Shown: piece by piece, positions 14,751 to 20,552 of the stretch
Layout of the letters: each line of letters opens with the position of its first letter
Position numbering within the stretch: position 1 is the first letter of the stretch
NCBI RefSeq assembly: GCF_004341385.1
Contig: NZ_SLXE01000031.1
Coordinates: 1-26,446 of the forward strand
Length of the DNA: 26,446 nt
Source: Uruburuella suis
Lineage (GTDB): Bacteria > Pseudomonadota > Gammaproteobacteria > Burkholderiales > Neisseriaceae
Reading direction: 5' to 3'
Position numbers and translations under genes: made by a program
Notes under the pieces: model-generated
The model's input: only the letters and a program-made list of their open reading frames with translations
Told to the model about the DNA's origin: nothing
Databases searched by the model: none

Positions 14751-14900
14751 TATAGTGGCATGCAAGAAAAAGGGATACAAAACTACGCACTATAACAGGT
14801 AGGTTGGGTTGCCAAACCCAACGTTTCAGATGGCCTGTGGGCTTGTTGGGTTTTCAACCCAACCCACCCGTTGTGTCACTTCTTCCTGCATTCCACTATA
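14751..14900. mobile_element. Correia-like MITE with REP core (copy 3)
   Basis: This 150-bp element is bounded by TATAGTGGCATGCA and TGCATTCCACTATA. It contains a GTAGGTTGGGTT hairpin and an opposed AACCCAACCCACC unit, with CAGATGGCC, a decayed DUS, between. It lies 10 bases after the DUF815 gene. An internal ACTATAA (14790-14796) may be a remnant end. Confidence 0.72.
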
Positions 14901-14951
14901 TTTCATCTCGCGGCGATGTTGGCGTAAAACACGCTTGCCGTGTTGAAAATG

Positions 14952-14985
14952 AGAGGCCGTCTGAATATTTTTCAGACGGCCTTTG
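14952..14985. terminator. Inverted DUS pair downstream of DUF815
   Basis: GAGGCCGTCTGAA and TTCAGACGGCCTTT surround a short T-rich loop. It probably ends DUF815 transcription beyond the MITE and isolates the nrd promoter. Confidence 0.65.
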
Positions 14986-15044
14986 TTGATTGATTTTCAA
15001 ATAATCATTTTGCATTCATCTTTTACATTGTTGCCTGCCGTAAC

Positions 15045-15058
15045 TTGATGCAGGTCAG
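15045..15058 (+). promoter_or_regulatory. Putative FNR-type binding site for nrdGD
   Basis: TTGATGCAGGTCAG matches the FNR/ANR-type pattern TTGAT-N4-GTCAA at 9 of 10 informative bases. Its centre lies about 41 bases before a start predicted from the TAAAAT at 15080-15085, the usual activator distance. Anaerobic induction would fit a class III reductase. Confidence 0.5.
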
Positions 15059-15079
15059 AAAGCCGAATCGGAAAATCCA

Positions 15080-15085
15080 TAAAAT
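15080..15085 (+). promoter_or_regulatory. Putative -10 box of nrdGD
   Basis: TAAAAT matches the -10 consensus in five of six positions and is correctly spaced from the FNR-like site. It overlaps the first NrdR-like box. A second possible pair is TTGGCG (15100-15105) with TATGGT (15124-15129). Confidence 0.4.
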
Positions 15086-15131
15086 ACCATATTTAGTGGT
15101 TGGCGGCATGTTTTCATACTAGATATGGTAT
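15084..15131. promoter_or_regulatory. Two putative NrdR boxes upstream of nrdGD
   Basis: ATACCATATTTAGTGG (15084-15099) and ATACTAGATATGGTAT (15116-15131) each match the NrdR consensus ACACTATATATAGTGT at 12 of 16 positions. They are offset by 32 bases, about three helical turns, the usual spacing of NrdR box pairs. They also form a 16-bp inverted repeat with one mismatch (15081-15096 and 15119-15134). NrdR is the ATP/dATP-sensing repressor of ribonucleotide reductase genes. Confidence 0.6.
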
Positions 15132-15146
15132 TTTTAGGGGCGAGTG

Positions 15147-15617
15147 ATGCAGCAGCTCAGGTTTGATCGCGAGGAAATCGTGTGGCAGGAAGTGCCGGGG
15201 GAAGTGTCGCTGGCGTTTCTCTGCTCGGGCTGCCCGCTGCGCTGCCAAGGCTGCCACAGCAGCGGCAGCTGGAAAGCAGGGCGGGGTGCGGTGTTGAGCG
15301 AAGATTATTTGCGCAGCCGTTTGCAGCAATATCGCGGCCTGATCAGCTGCGTGCTGTTTATGGGCGGTGAATGGCATGGCGCGTTGCTTGAGGGCATGCT
15401 GCGCATTGCCCGCGAAGAAGGGCTGCACACCTGCCTCTACACCGGCCTTGAGCGCAACGAGCTGAGCGCTTCTTTGCTGCCGCACCTCACTTATCTGAAA
15501 ACCGGCCGCTGGCTGCCCAAGCGCGGCGGCTTGAACAATCCGGCCACCAATCAACAATTTACCGACTTGCGCTCCGGCGCCAACCTCAATCATTTGTTTC
15601 AAGGAGAAACCCTATGA
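15147..15617 (+). CDS. nrdG: Anaerobic ribonucleotide reductase activating protein
   Basis: NrdG is a radical-SAM enzyme that uses a [4Fe-4S] cluster and S-adenosylmethionine to create the glycyl radical on NrdD. The 156 residues show the cluster motif C29-X3-C33-X2-C36 (CPLRCQGC) in the context FLCSGCPLRCQGCHSS. VLFMGGEW (68-75) is the GGE region after the cluster. Start: AGGGG lies 6 bases before the ATG at 15147; an adjacent in-frame GTG at 15144 is possible. The 3' end overlaps nrdD by 4 bases (ATGA). The gene order activase-then-reductase is the reverse of the common nrdDG order. Upstream sites suggest anaerobic activation and NrdR repression. Confidence 0.92.
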   Translation: MQQLRFDREEIVWQEVPGEVSLAFLCSGCPLRCQGCHSSGSWKAGRGAVLSEDYLRSRLQQYRGLISCVLFMGGEWHGALLEGMLRIAREEGLHTCLYTGLERNELSASLLPHLTYLKTGRWLPKRGGLNNPATNQQFTDLRSGANLNHLFQGETL

Positions 15618-17395
15618 TTCGGCTGCATCCCGAACAACTTCACGGCAAGCTGCGTTTTATGGACGACTATATCGCCGCTGCCAACGCGGCCGATGGCTCG
15701 AAAATGGACGCCAACGCCAATGTAACGCATAAAAATATCGCCACCATGGAAAACGAATTGATGAAGGATTTTCTGGTGCAGGTCAACCGCGCGCAAGTGA
15801 GCCGAAAAATCAGCGAGCTTTTCGGCGCAGAATGGGCGCAGGAATACATCCGCCAGATTGAGGCGCACGAAATTTATGTGCACGATGAAACCAGCCTCAA
15901 GCCTTATTGCGTGTCGGTAACGCTTTATCCTTTCCTGCGCGACGGGCTAGCCAAGCTTGGCGGCGAATCGCAAGCGCCCAAACATCTGGCTTCTTTTTGC
16001 GGCTCGTTTGTCAATTTGGTGTTTGCCATCAGCGCCCAATTTGCCGGCGCGGTGGCCACGGTGGAATTTCTCACTTATTTCGATTATTTCGCCCGCCGCG
16101 ATTATGGCGATGATTATCTAAGCACCCACGCGCACGAAGTGGCCAACCATTTGCAGCATGTGGTGTACAGCATCAACCAGCCCGCCGCCGCGCGCGGCTA
16201 TCAGAGCGTGTTTTGGAATATTTCGCTTTATGACGCGCATTATTTCGAGGCCATGTTCGGCGATTTTGTGTTTCCCGATTTCACCAAACCCGAGTGGCAA
16301 AGCGTGGCGCGGCTGCAAAATTATTTTCTCAAATGGTTTAATCAAGAGCGCAGCAAATCGGTGCTCACTTTTCCGGTGGTTACCGCCGCCATGCTCACCG
16401 ACAAGGGCGAATGCAAGGATAAACAGTTTGCCGACGAAATGGCGCAAGAATTGGCCGAGGGCAATTCGTTTTTCGTTTATCTTTCCGACAATCCCGATTC
16501 GCTTGCCTCTTGCTGTCGCTTGCGCAACCAAATCGACGACCGCACTTTTTCCTACACCTTGGGCGCAGGCGGCGTGGCCACCGGCTCGATTAATGTGATC
16601 ACGCTCAATATGAACCGGCTCGAGCAAGACGGGCGCGACTTGGCAACAGAAGTGGGCAAAGTCCACCGCTATCAATATGCCTATCGCAAGCTGATGGAAG
16701 AATATCAGGCCGCCGGCATGTTGCCGGTTTACGATGCCGGCTTTATCACGCTCGACAAACAGTTTCTCACCATCGGCATCAACGGCATGGCCGAAGCGGC
16801 CGAAGCCTGCGGTATTGCTGTGGGCTACAATCCCGAATACATCGAATTTGTGCAAGGCCGTCTGAAAACCATTTTCGAAGCCAACAAAGCCGCCTCGAAA
16901 CAATACGGCGTGCGTTTCAACACCGAATTTGTACCGGCAGAAAACCTCGGCGCGAAAAACGCCCAATGGGACAAAGCCGACGGCTATAAAGTGGCGCGCG
17001 ATTGCTATAATTCGTATTTTTATGTGGTGGAAGACGATAAAACCAACGCGCTCGATAAATTTCTGCTGCATGGGCGCGAGCTCACCGAATGGCTCGACGG
17101 CGGCTCGGCGCTGCACTTGAATTTGGACGAAGCCTTAAGCCGAAGCGGCTACCGCTCGCTGCTTAACATCGCCGCCCGCACCGGCTGCAATTATTTCTGC
17201 GTGAACGTGAAAATCACCATCTGCAACGAATGCGGCCACATCGACAAACGCACCCGAGAAGCGTGCAGCGCCTGCGGCAGCCGCGATATCGATTACGGCA
17301 CCCGCGTGATCGGCTATCTCAAGCGCGTGTCTGCCTTCAGCAGCCCCCGCCGCAAAGAGCACGCATTGCGGCATTACCACCGGCATGCGGCATAG
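15614..17395 (+). CDS. nrdD: Class III (anaerobic) ribonucleoside-triphosphate reductase
   Basis: NrdD makes deoxyribonucleotides without oxygen using a glycyl radical. The 593 residues are short for the family because the N-terminal ATP-cone is missing; the protein starts directly in the catalytic domain. Near the C-terminus a zinc site is visible (C537, C540, C551, C554 in CNEC and CSAC), followed by the radical loop RVIGYLKRVSAF with G567. A cysteine pair SLASCCRLR (300-301) lies in the catalytic region. The class III enzyme of Neisseria bacilliformis is reported to use thioredoxin as reductant, and this protein may be of that type. AAGGAG is 7 bases before the ATG, inside nrdG. A DUS at 16855-16866 is read in frame as QGRLK. 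Confidence 0.95.
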   Translation: MIRLHPEQLHGKLRFMDDYIAAANAADGSKMDANANVTHKNIATMENELMKDFLVQVNRAQVSRKISELFGAEWAQEYIRQIEAHEIYVHDETSLKPYCVSVTLYPFLRDGLAKLGGESQAPKHLASFCGSFVNLVFAISAQFAGAVATVEFLTYFDYFARRDYGDDYLSTHAHEVANHLQHVVYSINQPAAARGYQSVFWNISLYDAHYFEAMFGDFVFPDFTKPEWQSVARLQNYFLKWFNQERSKSVLTFPVVTAAMLTDKGECKDKQFADEMAQELAEGNSFFVYLSDNPDSLASCCRLRNQIDDRTFSYTLGAGGVATGSINVITLNMNRLEQDGRDLATEVGKVHRYQYAYRKLMEEYQAAGMLPVYDAGFITLDKQFLTIGINGMAEAAEACGIAVGYNPEYIEFVQGRLKTIFEANKAASKQYGVRFNTEFVPAENLGAKNAQWDKADGYKVARDCYNSYFYVVEDDKTNALDKFLLHGRELTEWLDGGSALHLNLDEALSRSGYRSLLNIAARTGCNYFCVNVKITICNECGHIDKRTREACSACGSRDIDYGTRVIGYLKRVSAFSSPRRKEHALRHYHRHAA

Positions 17396-17399
17396 CAGC

Positions 17400-17677
17400 G
17401 TAGGTACGATTAGCGCAGCGTAATCGTACGCATGGATACGCACGAGTTTCGGACTTGTCGGAATAGGGTACATTCTGCTTGATTCGCATGCGTACGGTTA
17501 CGGCCTGCGGCCTAACCGTACCTACGGGTTTGGCGAGTGCACGGCCAGTGCGTAGGTACGATTAGCGCAGCGTAATCGTACGCATGAGTGCGAACGCGCT
17601 TCGGACTTGTCGGAATAGGGCACATTCTGCTTGATTCGCATGCGTACGGTTACGGCCTGCGGCCTAACCGTACCTAC
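17400..17677. repeat. Two BIME-like units in direct repeat
   Basis: Two 126-bp units (17400-17525 and 17552-17677) repeat with a period of 152 bases. Each begins with a hairpin starting GTAGGTACGATTAGCGCAGC and ends with an opposed hairpin ending TAACCGTACCTAC, joined by about 52 bases containing TTCGGACTTGTCGGAATAGG. The outer sequences (GTAGGTACG...TACG CATG and CATG CGTA...CGTACCTAC) are inverted, so each unit can also fold as one large hairpin. This is the layout of REP pairs (BIMEs). It starts 5 bases after nrdD; no gene lies in 17396-17746. Confidence 0.75.
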
Positions 17678-17697
17678 GGGTTTGGCGGGGGTGATTG

Positions 17698-17734
17698 AAA
17701 AAGGCCGTCTGAAAACGTTTCAGACGGCCTTTGA
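17698..17734. terminator. DUS-pair terminator between nrdD and nusB
   Basis: AAAAGGCCGTCTGAAA and TTTCAGACGGCCTTT flank ACG. It is 13 bases after the nusB stop and lies between convergent genes, so it can serve both strands. Confidence 0.8.
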
Positions 17735-17746
17735 TTCAGCTGCGGC

Positions 17747-18172
17747 TCAATTGCGTTTAGGGTCGTTGGGGCGCAATTGCACCGCCAGTTTGTCGAGTAT
17801 GCCGTTTACAAATTTGTGGCCGTCGGTGCCGCCGAAGGTTTTGGTCACTTCAATGGCTTCGTTGATGATCACCGGATAAGGGGTTTCGGGCATAGCGGCC
17901 AATTCGTGGCAGGCCATCAGCAGCACGGCGCGCTCGATGGGGCTCAAATCGTTTTCATCGCGGTCGAGCAGCGGGCGGATTTGTTGCATGTAATCGCGCT
18001 GGTTGGCGTGGGCGCCAAAGAAAATGGCGGTAAACAAAGGCTCGTCGGCTTTGGCAAAATCGCTGCTTTCGCGGATGTTTTGCGTCACTTCGGCGGCGCT
18101 GCTTTGGTTGAGCGCGGCTTGGTAAAGTGCCTGCACGGCAAATTCGCGGGCGCGGCGGCGGGCGGTTTTCAT
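17747..18172 (-). CDS. nusB: Transcription antitermination protein NusB
   Basis: NusB binds boxA RNA with NusE (S10) and is part of the complex that prevents premature termination of rRNA operons. The 141-residue length is typical. Family features are the basic N-terminus with RAREFAVQALYQ, the SPIERAVLLMACHEL segment, and the closing VIINEAIEVTKTFGGTDGHKFVNGILDKLA. AAGGAAG lies about 8 bases before the ATG. It follows ribH by 75 bases on the same strand, an arrangement (ribH-nusB) common in proteobacteria and probably one operon. The spacer carries an inverted DUS hairpin. Confidence 0.95.
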   Translation of the reverse strand: MKTARRRAREFAVQALYQAALNQSSAAEVTQNIRESSDFAKADEPLFTAIFFGAHANQRDYMQQIRPLLDRDENDLSPIERAVLLMACHELAAMPETPYPVIINEAIEVTKTFGGTDGHKFVNGILDKLAVQLRPNDPKRN

Positions 18173-18193
18173 AAGGGCTTCCTTGCAATAGCG

Positions 18194-18240
18194 TTCAGAC
18201 GGCCTGTTGGCAAAATGCTTGCGCCAACAGGCCGTCTGAA
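18194..18240. repeat. Outward-oriented DUS hairpin in the ribH-nusB spacer
   Basis: TTCAGACGGCCTGTTGGC and its exact complement form an 18-bp stem with an 11-base loop. The uptake sequences point outward from the centre, opposite to the terminator arrangement found after most genes here, and no T run follows. It may stabilise or process the ribH-nusB message rather than end it. Confidence 0.65.
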
Positions 18241-18247
18241 CAAAAAA

Positions 18248-18712
18248 TTAATCGTCGGCACCGATTAAGGTGTTGATCAGGTTGGCGCATTCCACCGCCA
18301 CCACGGCGGCATCGCGGGCTTTTTCTTCGATGCGCACATGCGCTTGCTCATCGTTTTCGGTGGTGAGCACGGCGTTGGCAATCGGGATGTTGAAATCCAG
18401 CCCCACGCGGGTGATGGCGGCGCCCGATTCGTTGGCCACCAGCTCGAAATGATAAGTTTCGCCGCGAATCACGGCGCCGATGGCCACTAAGGCATCGTAG
18501 CGGCCCGAGGCGGCCATGTTTTGCAGCACCAGCGCCACTTCCAGCGCGCCGGGCACGGTGGCGATGGTGATGTGTTTGGTTTTCACGCCCATTTCTTGCA
18601 GCTTGTCGGTGCACACTTGCAGCATGGCGCTGCCGATTTCGTTGCTGAAACGTGCTTGCACAATGCCGATGCGCAGGCCTTTGCCGTTGAGGTTGGGGAG
18701 CAGGGTTTTCAT
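18248..18712 (-). CDS. ribH: 6,7-dimethyl-8-ribityllumazine synthase
   Basis: RibH condenses the ribityl-uracil intermediate with dihydroxybutanone phosphate in the penultimate step of riboflavin synthesis. The 154 residues contain the substrate-contact motifs RFSNEI (21-26), TVPGALEVA (52-60) and GAVIRGETYHFE (79-90), with the catalytic histidine at 88. GLDFNIPIANAVLTTEND lies in the C-terminal half. An AGAGAG Shine-Dalgarno region precedes the ATG. It is followed by nusB on the same strand. No riboflavin (FMN) riboswitch was recognised upstream. Confidence 0.96.
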   Translation of the reverse strand: MKTLLPNLNGKGLRIGIVQARFSNEIGSAMLQVCTDKLQEMGVKTKHITIATVPGALEVALVLQNMAASGRYDALVAIGAVIRGETYHFELVANESGAAITRVGLDFNIPIANAVLTTENDEQAHVRIEEKARDAAVVAVECANLINTLIGADD

Positions 18713-18791
18713 GGCATTCTCTCTATTTTAATTAAGGTGGGTTTTGGGCTATTCAAGCCGGCGGCCGTGCATAATGATGGCGGCGGGAAAA

Positions 18792-19115
18792 TCAGTCTTT
18801 CGGCTGCCAGTCGGCCACGGCTTGAAATTCGCCTTGTTCGTTTGATTCCCAAGCGCTGCCTTCGGGTTGATTGATGAATTCGTTTACCGCCGGGTTGCTT
18901 TGGGTGATGTCGCTGATGCTGTAAACGGTGAAATTATCGGGGTTGTCGCAATATTCGTCGGTTTCGTCGCCGCTGAAAAAGCGCCAGCCGCTGTCGTTTT
19001 CAAACACCGGCGCTTCGCGATACATAAAGCCCACCGGCGCGCCTTCTTCGCTCACGGCTTTGGTGGCGATGCAGCGGCCCAGCGCGGTGGAAAGGGCGGA
19101 GGCAAATTTATTCAT
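18792..19115 (-). CDS. DUF2185-domain protein
   Basis: The 107-residue protein has the DUF2185 pattern: C15-ATKAVSEEGAPVGFMYRE, then SGWRFFSGDETDEYCDNP (42-59) and the SDITQSNP.V segment, ending in PEGSAWESNEQGEF. There is no signal peptide. The domain occurs in many small proteins, some predicted as immunity proteins of polymorphic toxin systems (Imm33-like), but no toxin gene is nearby, so a stand-alone role is equally likely. A DUS lies 8 bases before the ATG on this strand. It sits 79 bases upstream of ribH and could be in the same transcript. Confidence 0.8.
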   Translation of the reverse strand: MNKFASALSTALGRCIATKAVSEEGAPVGFMYREAPVFENDSGWRFFSGDETDEYCDNPDNFTVYSISDITQSNPAVNEFINQPEGSAWESNEQGEFQAVADWQPKD

Positions 19116-19225
19116 AATGTTTTTTCAGACGGCCTGATGATTGTAAAAGTGGATTTTACACGATTCGGCGGCGTTTCGCACGGTTGGGATGGGGTGCGGC
19201 GGGTGCATGACATGCGCTGTTGATC

Positions 19226-19366
19226 ACAGAGGCCGTCTGATACCAATTCAAAAAAAGTAAGCTAACAAGGCGGCGAGCCGAAGACAGTACACCTAGTACG
19301 GCTAGGCGAGCCAACGAAGTTAGGTTATTTTTTTTGGATTGGTATGAAAAGTTTCAGACGGCCTCT
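19226..19366. repeat. DUS hairpin split by a MITE insertion
   Basis: CACAGAGGCCGTCTGA (19225-19240) and TTTCAGACGGCCTCTGTG (19351-19368) are complementary but are separated by the element at 19241-19344. Removing the element and one TGA copy restores a single 18-bp stem with a 2-base loop, the probable original terminator of the EamA gene. Confidence 0.7.
19241..19344. mobile_element. MITE-like element, short form (copy 5), within a DUS hairpin
   Basis: This 104-bp element begins TACCAATTCAAAAAAAGTAA, ends TTTTTTTTGGATTGGTA, and is flanked by TGA (19238-19240 and 19345-19347). In reverse orientation its core matches copy 2 (2096-2196) closely: AACCTAACTTCGTTG near one end and CCTTGTTAGCTTACTTTTTT near the other. 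The core (CAAGGCGGCGAGCCG, GACAGTAC, TAGTACGG, AGGCGAGCCAACG) resembles, from memory, the core of Correia/NEMIS elements. Confidence 0.75.
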
Positions 19367-19403
19367 GTGTGAGGGATGCTGTTGATTCTAAATGTAGGGC
19401 TGT

Positions 19404-20294
19404 TTAAGCATGTTTGCTTTTGAGCGAGCCCAGATAAATGGCAAACAGCGTGAGCGCGGCGCCGCCCCATTGCAGGCCGTTGATGGGCTTGTGCAGCCAG
19501 AAATAATCAATCAAAAGCGCGGCCACCGGCTCGCTCAAGAGCAAAAGGCCGGTGAGGGTGAGCGGCAACAGCGGCACAGCATAGGCAATCATGCCCCAGG
19601 CCAGGCATTGCATCACGGCGCCGTAAATCAGAATCAGGCCGACATCGTGCCAATTGGTGGGATAAAGATTGCTGCTGTTGAAAAGCAGCGAGGGCAGCAC
19701 CAGCGCGGCCATGCCGCCCAGGCTCACCAACAGCATCATCGGAAACAGCGGCGTTTTTTCGATTTTATGGGTTTCGCGGATGAAAATCATCGAGAGCGCC
19801 AGCATCGCGCCCGAGGTGATGCCGCTCACAAAGCCCCACACGGCCGCGCTGTTGTGGCTAAGCTCGGGGCTGCCGATGAGCGCCACACCGCTGATGGCGA
19901 TCACGAGGCTCAATAATTGCAACGGCGTTTGGCGCTCGCCGAAAAAGAAAAAGCCGATGGCAGAGAGAAAAAAGATTTGCAGGCTGTTGAGCAGGGTGGA
20001 AATGCCCGGACCCACGGCATAAATGCTTTCGTGCCACAGCGCCAAATCAAAGCCGAGAAACACGCCGGAAATCAGCGCCATTTTGACGGCTTTTTTGTTT
20101 TTGGGCAGGCGCTGGCCGAAAAAACGCGCCAGCAGCCAGAAAATTATTCCGGCCACGGCCAAACGCCAAAAAGCGATGGCATAAGCGCCCACGGGCACGA
20201 ATTTCACAATCAGGCTGCCCAGCCCGAATACTACGCAGCCCACCACCAGGCTGGCGGCGGCGTTGCGGTGGGAGGGCGCGGCGGTGGGTAACAT
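19404..20294 (-). CDS. EamA/DMT-superfamily transporter
   Basis: The 296-residue inner-membrane protein shows about ten hydrophobic spans in two halves, as expected for two EamA domains. The first half includes LVVGCVVFGLGSLIVKFVP and FLGFDLALWHESIYAVGPG; the second includes GLILIYGAVMQCLAWGMIAYAVP and the conserved end LLLLSEPVAALLIDYFWL. Such proteins export or exchange small metabolites, but the substrate cannot be inferred. The ATG has no obvious Shine-Dalgarno; it is preceded by GATTAT. Downstream lies a DUS hairpin interrupted by a MITE. Confidence 0.9.
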   Translation of the reverse strand: MLPTAAPSHRNAAASLVVGCVVFGLGSLIVKFVPVGAYAIAFWRLAVAGIIFWLLARFFGQRLPKNKKAVKMALISGVFLGFDLALWHESIYAVGPGISTLLNSLQIFFLSAIGFFFFGERQTPLQLLSLVIAISGVALIGSPELSHNSAAVWGFVSGITSGAMLALSMIFIRETHKIEKTPLFPMMLLVSLGGMAALVLPSLLFNSSNLYPTNWHDVGLILIYGAVMQCLAWGMIAYAVPLLPLTLTGLLLLSEPVAALLIDYFWLHKPINGLQWGGAALTLFAIYLGSLKSKHA

Positions 20295-20313
20295 ATAATC
20301 GGCTCGTTCAAGG

Positions 20314-20351
20314 TTTTCAGACGGCCTGTATCATAACAGGCCGTCTGAAAT
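20314..20351. repeat. Outward-oriented DUS hairpin upstream of the EamA gene
   Basis: TTTCAGACGGCCTGT and ACAGGCCGTCTGAAA form a perfect stem over ATCATA, about 20 bases from the EamA start. Orientation is outward, as in the ribH-nusB spacer, and there is no T run; it lies in the probable promoter region. Confidence 0.6.
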
Positions 20352-20395
20352 AATGAAAATGAAAACAAGTTGTGGGTGGGATGTTTATGTCCGGC

Positions 20396-20479
20396 ATTTG
20401 GCCGATAGGCTGAAGTTTGGCGGGCATCGCGGGAAAGCTTGCTCTTCGAGCAAGTGTCGGATTCGAGAATCCGACCTAC
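20396..20479 (+). repeat. REP-containing repeat, TCGGATTC type (matches 23761-23845 inverted)
   Basis: The sequence from TTGGCCGATAGGCTGAAG to AGAATCCGACCTAC matches the complement of 23761-23845 with about ten differences. It contains a CTTGCTCTTCGAGCAAG hairpin and a GTCGGATTCGAGAATCCGAC hairpin ending CCTAC, the same module as the right half of the long MITEs, but without MITE ends. No gene lies in 20295-20552. Confidence 0.65.
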
Positions 20480-20497
20480 GCCATGCTCATTCAAACC

Positions 20498-20533
20498 AAG
20501 GCCGTCTGAAAGCAAAGTTTCAGACGGCCTTGT
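20498..20533 (-). terminator. DUS-pair terminator of yebC
   Basis: AAGGCCGTCTGAAA and TTTCAGACGGCCTTG flank GCAAAG, about 20 bases beyond the yebC stop on the minus strand. Confidence 0.7.
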
Positions 20534-20552
20534 GTCGACAATCAAAAAAAGC

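Noticed and set aside
15040..15140. Riboswitch upstream of nrdG
   Set aside because: The region is too short and AT-rich for known classes, and its symmetry is explained better by protein-binding boxes.
16118..17116. Minus-strand 332-codon frame opposite nrdD
   Set aside because: Antisense shadow with no motifs; nrdD on the plus strand is complete and well matched.
17400..17677. CRISPR-like array
   Set aside because: Only two long units with internal palindromes; the period (152 bases) and similar linkers do not fit repeat-spacer structure, and no cas genes are present.
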